Below are positions 1 to 11,600 of a DNA stretch of 64,000 nucleotides, in pieces (within the stretch, counting starts at the first letter, position 1; every line of letters begins with the position of its first letter). Source of the DNA: Hemicordylus capensis (taxonomy: Eukaryota; Chordata; Lepidosauria; Squamata; Cordylidae); NCBI RefSeq assembly GCF_027244095.1, contig NC_069660.1:140295834-140359833 (forward strand). Direction: 5' to 3'. A program made the translations under genes and the position numbers. The notes beneath the pieces are model-generated. The model was not told where the DNA came from. It searched no databases and saw only the letters and a program-made list of their open reading frames with translations.

Positions 1-1030
1 CATATGAAAACAGCCCCCCACCACCCAAGCTGCTCTAAGCCCCAAGAGGGAAACTTCCATTGGTGCCAAGCAGTTCTAGAATATCCTGGAAAGGATCAAT
101 ACAGTCTTGATAAATACTTATCCGAGGTAAAATGTCCTGTTAAGTAACATACCTGTTGTACTAGATAAGATTCTGAGGAAATGGCCAAATATATAAAAGT
201 TTAACTAGAATCACCAGCACAGTGAGAATCAAAAGATGTCTGTTTATGAGAACAAATATATTTGTTCCCCTACAAATATATTATTATGAGGAAAATGCGC
301 ATGATCATCAGATGGCTTGACTGAAAGCAGGTACTGGGATATATTAGCAAATGAACAATTTTATAGCAGGCATGCTTTATTGATAAAGAAAGATTAAAAG
401 ACAAAGTCTTTACTATAGACTGCAAACAGATCTAAGCAATTTTCCCCTCTCTTTCTCTGTAGTCAGAAATGCTAGTTGACATCCAGACTAATACTGTGTC
501 AGCATGCCAGCATTTTCCATTGTGCTGTGAAGGAGGGGCATTTCCCCCAACAGGTATATCTTCCCTGTCCAATCATCTGTACCTCCTGAAACTACAACCT
601 TGAGGGCTCCCCAGCCCTTGGGGACATTGTTTCAGAAAGCACAAGTGACTGCAGAGGGAACGGGAGTTAGAAGAAAATCTCCCCTCCATTCTAAATGGAA
701 AAAAGTGGTGTATTGGCACAGTGTTAATCTAGATATCTATCACAATCATTTCTATATTGTCTTATTCACAATTTTAATATTGACCAAAAGTTAGGACACT
801 TCACTGGAGGAGGTGAGAGTGGGGATATAGATGGATAGTGCTGTGGTTTGGCAGTAGTTAGCTGGCTGACCATTCTTTTTGGGTTTATCACTTTTTGATG
901 GATGAAGAGTCCCGTAGGATGTTTCTTGAATGACTCCGACTATATTCTGGATGAGGGATGCCATTAGCAATCTTGCAAGAATCATTTAGCCAATCTGCAG
1001 AGAGGGGCTAAAGGTGACACCATGCTGTCC
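1..1030. other. No gene recognised
   Basis: AT-rich unique-looking sequence. I see no CCP-type exon, RNA gene or classifiable repeat. Short open frames here lack any recognisable domain or splice context. Confidence 0.4.
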
Positions 1031-1039
1031 CTCAACATA

Positions 1040-1810
1040 TGCAGAAGAGTAGAATATCAAACAGAATGCAGCCACACGACCCAAATCTGTTTGGGGCGTG
1101 CAAACCTAGGTCCAAAATCAGCCCGGACCACGCCATGAGGCCCCCCTTAATTTGTTTCAGAACAAAGAGATACATTGCCCTGCTGCTGCGCTGGCTTCCT
1201 GAGGGGCATTGCCAGAGCCCCGCCACTGTGCCACTGCTACGCAGCTGCTGCACTGCGCTGCTGCTGCCCCACCATGCTGATATTCCTCATCTACACCACT
1301 GGGGGATGGGGGGTGAGCTGAGCGGAGCAAGCCAATCCTTGTGGTGGCGGTGGGAGGGGTTCTCCATGGCCGGAACACAGACTTCTCTCTACTCCCGGCC
1401 AGTGTGCAGGCTTTTTTCTGGCCGGCGCGCCTGCACAGTTTCAGTATGGAGAGTATCACGTGCTATGACGTCATGGCACGCACCACTCTCCATACTCAAA
1501 CTGCACCGGCACATCAACCGGGGAGAAGTTCATGAGCCACTGCCACCACAGTGGGTGGTCTGCTGCACTCGGCTCACTCCCCCACCCCACCCTGGTGATG
1601 AAGATGGGAAATATTGGTGTGGTGGGGCAGCGGTGGTACAGCGCAGCAGTGGCACAGCGGTTGCGCTCTGGCAAGGCCCACCCGATTGTTTGGAGGCCTC
1701 CCAGGAGGCAGGAGGCCATGGACCTGGTCCTCAAGGTCTGTGGCCAAGTGTGCCTCTGGGGGCACGGCTTCTTTGCTCCAGCCTTTGTTCAAATAAGGCA
1801 TGAGGCTTCC
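1040..1810. repeat. GC-rich diverged inverted repeat (fold-back element)
   Basis: The two halves are inverted copies around about 1470, where AGTATGGAGAGT is answered by ACTCTCCATACT. Both arms contain related blocks: a GGTGGGGCAGC run, a GTGGCACAGnGG run and a CTCTGGCAA run. Arms of roughly 300 bp are clearly diverged. Open frames of up to about 250 codons on both strands are a by-product of the GC content. Probably an old non-autonomous DNA transposon; superfamily unknown. Confidence 0.5.
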
Positions 1811-2289
1811 TGGGCCATCTGATTAGCTGAGAGGTTAGGGTAGGCAGGGCGAGTGTGGCTCGTCAGCGGACCCGTCCTCCTTCTACTCAGTCTGGTTTTA
1901 GGCAGCAACCAGAGCACACCTCTTGGTTGCTACTTTGGATGATAGTATCAAACTATCATCTTTGGCCTATCATCCCAACTATGGATGATAGTTTGGATGA
2001 TAGGCCTCAGTTCAGGTGTTACAGCGGCTGGGCAGCATAATGGTGGCGGCGGGTTGTGGTAGGGATAGTCTGCCCCTCTGGAGCATGGCAGAAGCTGCTG
2101 GCAACAATCTTTCCAGTTTGCCTGTGCCTCTATTCACGTTTCAGGCATGGGCTATCCTTTGCAGAGTCTGGACAAAACCTCTCCCTGCTCCCTTCACGCT
2201 CAATTCGCCTGGGTGTAGGCAAGCAGAATGTTTTTTGTGTTTTTGGACACTGGCATATCTTTTCTTAGTTTGGCGCATTTACAGGGGGC

Positions 2290-4800
2290 TCTGACAGTTT
2301 GGTCAGAGCATAATTGCTTGGAAGCTCACCCTTTGCCAGCTGCAGGTCCTGTTGGGTCATTTGAATTTTGCTTGTAAGGTGGTGTAAGGGGCCTTTTGCA
2401 TGTAAGGCCCCGGAGAGGGATTTTCTTTGGCGTCTTTTGATGCTTTGGTGGGCCTCCATGGGCCCCACCATAGGGTGTGTGTGACTTCTCACATGAGAGC
2501 GGACCTGCGGGTATTGGCATCATTCTTGGACTCCTTCAATGGGGTATCCTTCTGGAGGGAAGAACAGCTTTTAGAAGCAGACGTACATGTGCACTCAGAT
2601 GCAGTTGGAGGGCATGGTTTCCGGATCTATTTTAGGGGGCATTGGTGTGCAGCCCCTCAGCCTAGTGACTGGGAAGCACATGGAGTCAGCAGGGACCTTA
2701 CTATTCTCGAATTATTTCCTATTTCCATGCAGATCTGGGCCAAATATCTTGCCAACTCCACAGTGAGGTTTGGGTGTGAGAATATGGCCATCGTTCATGT
2801 CATCAATGTGCAGACATCTCAGTCTGACAGGGTAATGTCCTTAGCCCAGCCATTTGTATTGCAGTGCCTTCATCACAATATTTTGTTTGTGGCTTGCCAC
2901 GTACTGGGATTGCAGAGTGGCATTCTGGATGTGCTCTCTCATTCACAGGAGGAGCATTTCTGTGAGCTAGCCAGCACACGGACCCCATGCTGCCATGGCT
3001 CTGGAACCTTGATGCATAGAAGCCTGCAAGGCAATCTGGGCCTCCTTGGCTCCAAGCACACGGGTGGCATAAGATAGGAAGGTCAGGTTTTTCCAGTGAT
3101 TCAGGCTACAGGTAGGGTTTAGATAATCTTTTGGCCTGCCCCACCTGAGCACCATCTTAGATCCTCCCATTTTTCCTCCACCACTGTGACAGGATACCTA
3201 GCCGCCTCGGCTTTCTTTTCTAAAGCACAAGGTTTTGTGGATACTACATTAGATTTTTATGTTCACAGAATGCTCGAAGGGTGGTTGTAGGCTTGCCTGC
3301 CTTTGCCTGATGTGCGTCACCTTTTCACACCGGACATTCTGAAGTCTTTGTTGAGGCTTCTCCCTTCCATCTGTGAATCAGCATATGAAGTGTCCCTTTT
3401 TCATGTGGCCATGGTTGTGGCCTTTTGGGGGGCTTTTCAAGCTTCTGAGCTTTCCCCCAGAAGCCAGGGATGGGTGGTCCCCATGGCTCATGTGGTCCAG
3501 CGGGGTGACCTAGCCATCTTTGCACACCATCTGATCATAAAGCTGCATTATTCAAAAAGTGATCAAAAGGGAAAGGAGCACCTGGGCACTCTTCATAGAG
3601 CAGCAAACTCTGTAATTTGCCCAGTGGCAGCACTGGAATGGTATGTCTCCTTGGTGGGGCCTGTCTCAGGGTGTCTGTTTAGCCTTTGACCCAATATCAA
3701 TTTTGGGTTGATCTGCAGCATGCCCTAAAAGTGGGGGGGGGCTGTCCTGTGGGGGTCTTTTATTTGCACTCTTTCCATATTGGTGCAGCCAGGTTGGCTT
3801 TTTCAGAGCCTGAAATTCAGAGGATTGGGCAGTAGCGCTCCAGTGCCTACAACTGGAGAGCCAGCGTGGTGTAGTGGTTAGAGTGCTGGCCTAGGACCGG
3901 GGAGACCCGAGTTCAAATCCCCATTCAGCCATGAAACTAGCTGGGTGACTCTGGGCCAGTCACTTCTCTCAGCCTAACCTACTTCACAGGGTTGTTGTGA
4001 AAGAGAAACTCAAGTATGTAGTACTGTATGTAGAAACTCAAGTATGTACTCTGGGCTCCTTGGAGGAAGAGCGGGATATAAATGTAAAAATAATAATAAT
4101 AATAACTGTTATGTTCATTAGTAGTTGTATCTACTAATAGTTTTTTTTAAAAGTAGTTCTATCTACTAATAATTTTTTTAAAGTTTGCTTGTCCTTTCTT
4201 TTGGCAGGTCCAGCTTTGTCCCGGTGGCCTGCTAGGGTGCTGATAGTGAGACATTCTATTGTATTTTGGGTACACAAGTTGGTGCAGAATTCCAGATGGG
4301 GGACACAGCTCGGATTGGGCAGTCAAGCATCAATCTCATAGATCGGTAGGAGGGGCATGGTTTTTAATCAGTTCTTGCCTATAGTCGGGGAGTTCCTTGC
4401 AGGCAACTCACCCCTGTCTGTGTTCCTGCTCCACATGGGGGAGAATGATCTGGTAGACAGACTACGGATGGACATAACACGTCAGGCGATAGGGGACACT
4501 GAAGTGCTTAGGGCCTGGATCCCAGGCGTCAGGGTGTTGTGGTCAGACCTTGTGGTGTGGCGTGGCACTTTGAAGCCTGGCCAGGTGGATAAGGCTTGCA
4601 AAAGTATTAATTGTGAGTTGGGCAGGTTTGTTTAATTGATAGGGGGGGTGTTTATATCTCACCCCAACATTATTTTCCCCTGCCATGAGTTGTTTCGTGA
4701 GGATGGAATGCATTTATCACTCTTAGGGTATGACATATTTGGGGGAGATTTGAGAGGAGGATTGGCATCATTGCTGGATGGTGGGTGGGTGGGGAAAGGG
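2290..4800 (+). mobile_element. Fossil tyrosine-recombinase retrotransposon (DIRS/Ngaro type)
   Basis: Three parts lie in order on the + strand. First is an RNase H-like segment (about 2470-2960) with DLRVLASFLDSFNG and ENMAIVHVINVQTS. Second is a tyrosine recombinase segment (about 3300-3690) with AFWGAFQASEL and KSDQKG. Third is an SGNH-hydrolase-like segment (about 4225-4790) with GRRGMVF, LLHMGENDLV and DGMHLSLLGYD. A hydrolase after the recombinase is known from vertebrate Ngaro elements. A SINE has inserted between the second and third parts. The copy is broken at several places and lacks the front of the reverse transcriptase and any gag, so it is an old, inactive remnant. Confidence 0.72.
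3855..4105 (+). mobile_element. tRNA-derived squamate SINE (Sauria-like)
   Basis: The head GAGAGCCAGCGTGGTGTAGT with a box B GAGTTCAAATCC marks a tRNA-derived RNA polymerase III promoter. The body contains CTGGGTGACTCTGGGCCAGT and the end GGCTCCTTGGAGGAAGAGCG followed by GATATAAATG and an (ATA)n tail. It interrupts the DIRS/Ngaro fossil, so it is younger than that element. Confidence 0.85.
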
Positions 4801-5490
4801 CCAAGCTAGGCTGGCCCTTCCCAGTGGCAGGCACAGTGCGGTAAAAATGGGCAGTGTCGGTTGGTGAACACCTTATTAACACTGCTGTGCAAACTTGACT
4901 CACAGCAACAATAAAGGCCTAATAACTACACATTAGGTCCTTAATATGTAATTAGCAAGCAAATAACTTGCATTCACTGCACAACAGTGAGGAAACAGTG
5001 GTTTGGAGCTGAGAAGCACGGGGAGCTGCTTTCCCCCTTTCCCTCCCACACTGTTTCTAAATAGTCCCCAAGTGGCATTTCCCTTCTCAGACTTGTGACA
5101 CAAGATCTCAAACTTTTGTCTACCCTTAGAAACACACATTTGGAACCCTGCCGGGGGCAATCTGAACTGGAGAAGTGGTTTGCAGGAAAAGGGTTAAAGC
5201 AGCCTTTCCTTCCTTCATTTCTCTGTAAAGATTGCCCCTGCCACCGCTGCTTTATAGGAAAGAAGCAAATTGTTGCATAAATATGATGTAATCACGCTCT
5301 AAGAATCCTACATAGGATTTAGTGCTATTACTGAGTTCAAGATGTTGCATTTTATCCTCCTTTCTTATTGACAGGTTCTGAAGTTTTTTGGGGTTTTTTT
5401 GAGGTTTTTTAGTTGTTTAAAGAACTTCCTTTTTAATCTACTTGTTTTGCAGCAAAGACACAAGTCTGGGTGTATATGTGTGACTAAGAG
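4800..5490. other. No gene recognised (upstream of gene 1)
   Basis: Mixed sequence with a T-rich stretch near 5385-5410. It may carry distal control sites of gene 1, but I cannot point to any. Confidence 0.35.
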
Positions 5491-5522
5491 TAAATTATTA
5501 ATTCAGCAGAGCTAGAGAAGGT

Positions 5523-5615
5523 GAAAGACCTTTATGTGGATAGCCCCTAGAAGTATCAGTAAAAAGCCAACATTGTTGCAGGTCAGGAAAATTGTCAACT
5601 GCCTGAAATACCAAC
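5523..5615 (+). promoter_or_regulatory. Gene 1 promoter-proximal / 5' UTR block
   Basis: The motif GAAAGACCTTTA at 5523-5534 lies 93 bases before the ATG. The same 12-mer lies 84 bases before the ATG of gene 2, and the bases next to each ATG are also related (GAAAATTG...TGCCTGAAATACC here). No canonical TATA box is seen. I infer a duplicated promoter or 5' UTR; the transcription start is unknown. Confidence 0.4.
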
Positions 5616-5676
5616 ATGAATTGGTTGGGTTATGCCATTTTGTTTCAGCTGTGGACATGCTGTACTCTCCAAAATG
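5616..5676 (+). CDS. Gene 1 exon 1: signal peptide
   Basis: The ATG at 5616 opens a 20-codon hydrophobic stretch, MNWLGYAILFQLWTCCTLQN, followed by a single G and the strong donor G|GTAAGT. The phase-1 end matches every CCP exon in the window and is the phase used by signal exons of factor H family genes. The hydrophobic core (LGYAILFQLW) and the small residues after it fit a secretory signal; cleavage is probably around the CC-T region. The exon resembles exon 1 of gene 2 in length, phase and 5' flank. No other start is needed, since this ATG begins the signal peptide directly. Confidence 0.72.
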
Positions 5677-8600
5677 GTAAGTTATTAAAGAGCGAATACT
5701 CTAAATATTGTTGCAATATTTGTTAAGGGAAATGCATTTAAGAGAAATACTGTACATCCTTTCAAGAGGAGGGTTGTAAAACTAGAACTTAGCACAGGAA
5801 AATGTTGGGATACAATCAATTGTGATGCCCTAGCAATGTAAGTGTAGATGACAGATTTTTTGAGGTTTTAAATTGCACTTACTGCTAGCAGGCCAATTAA
5901 CTATTTTGAGATGCTTATTATCATTTGACTACTAATGTCAGAATACAGTATATTTTCCCTTCCAGATGCACTACAGTTTCTTGCTAGCATTAGATGAAGT
6001 CATTCACACAATCAAAAACTGTGTTCTACCTGAGTTTGGGAGCTGTGTGTGCTCCCAATTTTCAGTTGTGTGGAAGCAAGGTAGGAAGAAAAGCTGCCCA
6101 GGTTCCACCCAATCATTTCTACCCAGGTTTTCCTCCTACCTTGCCCACTTTCCCCCCACTCTTGACCTTTGAATCTAATGGGATGGTATACTGGGGAAGT
6201 GGGAAAATAACAAATTATTTGAGCTCTGACCACTACTCTGATCATGGGCAAATGCATCCCTCAATAGCTGAGACATAGAATTGTACCTATTCAGCCAGGG
6301 ATCAGACATGAGTCCATATGTACCACTGCCTGTTCTATGAGGGGGCCCTACCAATGTTCAATGATGCCTTGCATTGTTCCTCTCAACATTAAGTAGGTAA
6401 TTGGAAAGTTACTTCCCCACCAGAATTTGAACCAGAACAAAGCCTCTAGTGGGAACAGAAGTCATTGCAGAGTAGACCTGGGTCCTGTAGCTTTCTAGTG
6501 TGTCCCAGGCTTGTTCAAGAAATATGACAACTGTTGAACCACTAACTTGAAACTTGGTGTATGTATGGTCTACTTGGCGAGGTCTACAAATGTGCTGTGT
6601 TTCAAGGAGACCTGATGAAAACTGCTGCAGCTACAGCAAGTTAAAAAGTGCTGAAAATTGACAAATTGTCTCCCTTTTGCCCAAATGGTGTCCAGGTATA
6701 TCATCTATTTCTTTCAAATTTTGTTGAAAATGCCTGTTGTACTCTTCCAGGCTTGTGTAGGAGGAGTGCCTTTTAGTGGCTTGGTGAAGTTTTGAGCAGC
6801 AGTTCAAAAGTTATTAAGGTTTCCCTATCCCATTAAAGCCTATGGGTAACAAGTGCTAGCAAAGTTATACAAGCATGTCTGGTTTAACAATGAAGCTAGA
6901 ATGCTGACATGTTTTGCCAGTCCTCTGACATCAGCCAGAATAGTCAGCTAGTGGATTCTATTGCAAGTCCAGTGCCTATTCCTTTAGTGGTGGAAGGCGA
7001 ACTCTGAGAGAAGAGGGAAAGAGGAAACCTGGAATGTACAATTGTGAAAAACTGGGTGGGTTTTTAATAGGGTGGGGAAACAGTGGTGGTTTGGGTGTGT
7101 GTGTATGGAATGATTTTGAAAATGCACACACACTCTCACAGAAACATGCACAAACTGAAAAACAAATACACATATACAGTATGTGCGCGTGTGCGTGCAC
7201 ACACACACAACACCAACAAACACCAGACATGAAGCTCAAACATATAAGTATGCAACACAAAAATGCACACAAAACAAAAATGTGCAACACATACACACAC
7301 AACACAAAAGCACATACAACAGAAATGCACAGCTGCACAAACACAAGCACACACACGCAAACAGCCGCAACACAAATGTACAAACAGACAGAGACATGTA
7401 ACAAATGGAAAAATGTGCACAGACGCAAACCAAACACAGACACAACTCCAATGCAACACAAAAACAGATGCACAAATGCAAACAGACACGTAAGCAGAAA
7501 CATGCAACACAAATGCACAGATGCAGACAGTCATTGTCAATTCCTGCTCAGTATGAATGAACCCAGACTCTAAGGCCAACTTCGGACGTAACGCCAAACA
7601 AATGTTACAGAGGTTTGATTTTGTGGTTGTCTGAATGCATGAAACTGCGGTTTTGTCACCCAACTGTGGGTCAGTTTTCAACCCCAAACTTGAAATTGGA
7701 TGTGCAGTTTGTAGTGAGTTTTGCTGCTGAAACCTCAGGTTTGAAGGTATTGTGTCATCCAAATTCACACATTGCCAGATGCCCACTTTCCGCTGTATGT
7801 TTTGGGATTCCAGTGTTCCCTGGCAGGAAAGGAATGTTAGACCAAGACAGTGACAGCAGGAGAGGTTCTCCAGCGATCCATGACTGCGGTACCTTGTGAA
7901 AAAACACATGGAGCCCTTGTAGCACAAAGTGTATTCCACAGCACTCACATCTCTATCATCCCCAGCCCCCATGTCCTCCCGTCATTACAATGAGGGCACT
8001 TGTGCTGGTGCATTTCTATGCATGCTGCTTCTTCCCATACCCGCATCTCTCCTGCTTCTCACAGTGCTTCTGCTAGCGCTATGTGCTATGTCCACCAGAC
8101 CGAACAAATTTCCCACCTTGCCAATCTGCTACTGCCCCAAGGTGTTAATGTGCGATGTCACCATGATCCAGTGGATGGATATGATGTGCCAGTGCACCCT
8201 GGGGCAACAGTTATTGTTTGTGGCATGGCGGTGAATATTCCAGGGAGCACAGAAGGGGGCAGATCAGGGATGTCTTCGATGGGTTTTCTTTGGGGAGCAG
8301 GTTGGAAGAAATGCAAAACACTGCTTGCTCCTTCCAAGCAAGGACCACTTCAGATGTGTTGGGGGGGGAATCCATCTACCATGAGGAGTTGGATGTGGGG
8401 ATGGTCAAGCAGCAGTGGAAGGGGGGGAATCTGTTCAGCGGCAGCCTTCAAGGAACTATTGCTTCAAATTACCCTCCCACTGACCATAAGATTATTTATT
8501 AACACTTAAAAGTGGGAATAGCATGGGGTGATGAAGGTGGGGTGGGCCGAGGACCAGAAAGAAGGGTAGATATGGCCCACCCATGTGGCTCCTTGATTTT

Positions 8601-11600
8601 CCTATACAGCTTGCATGGCCAGACTTGTACCCCACAAGTCCATCCATGAATCTTTCAGCACTGTCCATATTGGATGGTTCCATATTTGGATGTTGCATAT
8701 CACCTTTAACTCTTTTCAGAATGTGCTGCCAGAATGATCACCTTCTGCCCCAGGGCATGGTGAGAGGGACTACAAGGGGAGACCTGGCACACAAGTTTTA
8801 TTTGGCTGGTGGGCAGGCCACCCCCATGGAGGGTGTGCAGTGTGCCTGCAAGCCCAGGATATACCAGCACTTTCCCCCTGGAAGCCTGGCTCAGCATGGA
8901 GAACAGGGAATACATCCCCACCAATCCCATACCAAAGCAAAGGGCATGAGCCATTTCCTTTCCTCCTCTCCAGGAAAACTGCCTATTGTGATCTGCTAGG
9001 CAAGGAGCTTGAAGGGTGCACACACCCGCCCACCAGCATAACAAGGAAGGAGCCCATCCAAGCACCTGTGCACTGTAAAGGCTTCAGAGAGTGTGCAGGC
9101 AAATCCTACCTCCTTTCTGTGCAGTGAGGAACGTTTTAGCAATGGTGGGTAGGGCACCCAGCATGGCTGTGTACAGTACCATGGAGGAGGTCCTGCACAG
9201 CATGGAGGAGGAAGTCAGCAATATATTGCAGCGGAGATACTGCATGTGCTTGGAAGCTTGGGGCGTGTGGAGCAGCTGCAGAAAGCTACAAGGTTCTGCA
9301 CTTTATCAACAAGATGCAAAGGGGTGGTTGTGCACTCAAGAGCTGCCGTTGTGAGTGGGCAAAGAAGTGCAAGGGTAATCTCCTCCTTGGTGTACCTTCT
9401 GCAGGAGGACTGGTCCACAGATAGGAGGTGGGGACTGCCAAGGCACAACACCTGGCCAAAGTAAAGTAATCAAACAAATAATATAACAGTAATTCAATCC
9501 CAGAGAAATTCCAGGGCTTAGTAGTATAGAAGTGCAGCACTTTACCAATGGTGCTATCATGACAATATTTGTTTCCAAAAGGAAGGTGCAATCTCAGCTT
9601 TAACTACATTCTTTCTTGCATTCTTTGTCTCTCCCCATCAACTCCAGTATTCCAAGGACAAGCCCCAGTCTTCACTGGACAGGAGCTGCAGACCTCATGG
9701 AAAGATTCCAGTAAGTTGTTGGTTTGGTCCAAAAGTGATTCTACCCCAGTCTGAATTGCAGAATATAACACAAATTGGAGTGGAATGAGCCAGCGTGGTG
9801 TAGTGGTTAGAGTGCTGGACTAGGACTGGGGAGACCAGAGTTCAAATCCCCATTCAGCCATGATACTTGCTGGGTGACTCTGGGCCAGTCACTTCTCTCT
9901 TAGCCTAACCTACTTCAGAAGGTTGTTGTGAGGATAAACTTGAGTATGTAGTACACCACTCTGGGCTCCTTGGAGGAAGAGTGGGATATAAATGTAATAA
10001 ATAAATAAATAAATAAATTCAGTGATATTCCTAAGCCTTATACTTTAACTACACTGTGGGGTTGTCAGGGTTAAGTAAACTAAGAAATATGTCCCCAGAA
10101 TGCATTCCATCCATACAGCCAAAAATTTAGGATGTGTTCAAGAGAGTCACTCGTTGCAGATGTTTAATTTATGCATTACCTGATGATGATGGATTTACCT
10201 GCATGCTGTGTATTCACATTTTAATATATTTGTATTCCTCAACATTGGGAGGGCTGTAGCAAGACTGGGTAGAGAAGGCCAAGCTTTCACCAAGGATGAT
10301 CCATGCTCCTCAGAGAAAAATCCTCCCTGTCACACACACGTTTAGTATTCTTTCTGACCTCTTGTTTATGAAAAGTGGGATCAGGACAGCTCTTTCAGAG
10401 GACACAGAATATCTTTTGGCAAAAACCTTGGAAAGCTGATGTGTTCTATTTCTAATATAGGGTTCTTTGCAATCAGTGACCTGCAATGTATGTGCCAGTC
10501 ACATATATCATAGACAGATAGATAGATACACACACCTCAGAGTTGTAAATATGTTTGTAGCCATGTTTGATTTGAATGACAATTCCTAGAAACAGTCCAA
10601 AGGTGAAATAATGTCTAATGTTTATAAAGGTACATAAACCTAAGAAGGCACAGGTCACCTGTTGCAATCTTTATCAAGCTCTACTTCTGGAGATGTGGCT
10701 TCTCTCTCCCCCACCCCCACTCTCTCACACACACTCACTCACTCTCACTCTCTTTCAGTCTCCAACTAGCTTCGCAACCTTACACATAGAGAAACAATAA
10801 CATTACAAATACAATAAAGGACATACAATATTTGTCCAGTGAAATCATTATATTTATCCTTAATTAACTCAAGTCATCTTATGAATTTTATTTTATATAA
10901 ATACAAATAAACAAATAAACACACACACACCAGTTGAGCTGGCTGTTTTAACGAAACAACTCACAACGTTTTGAGTGTTTTGGAACTCCCTACCACACAT
11001 CCCACTTTGGTGTCCCTAGGAGCAACCCATGGGAAACAATGGGGTGTTTCAAGTTTCCTCATTGTTTCCTATGGCTGGAACAAGCTGCACTCACAGAGTT
11101 CATGCACACAAGTTTTGTATTACAATTTGCAGTGCATTTTGCAACCCTGCCTTGAAAAACACTGCAGAAGTACACAGTAAAAGGAAATCTGTACCTCCCA
11201 ACACAGAAAACACATTTCAAATACAGTCCAAAAAGGGCCCCAAAAGAACCACTGACCCAGAATCCACTGCCAGTCACAGTGCCTATGCTGAAATAGCATC
11301 ATTGGCACAAGTTGCTCTCTCACACACACTTATGACTCCTTACTTCCTAGCATTGCATAGCTGCCACAGCAGCAACCTTACTTAGCAGCAAGCCTAGCCA
11401 TAAGCTCAACTAGAGCAACTTCAGATATTTTTTACTGAGTACACCTTGCAATGTCAATTGCAGAGAAGACCAGAGCAGTGAGTGAAGCACAAGTTAGTTT
11501 CAAGGCCAGACATGGTGGTCATCACAGCAATCACCAATAAATATTTCATACACACACACAGAGCTGCTACTGTCCATTTCTTACCACAACACTATCTCAC

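Noticed and set aside
1039-1803. A 254-codon + strand open frame
   Set aside because: It lies across a GC-rich inverted repeat, has overlapping long frames on both strands, and shows no known domain.
6976-7972. Long minus-strand frames rich in Cys and Val
   Set aside because: They are the translation of the CA-rich low-complexity tract and not a protein family.
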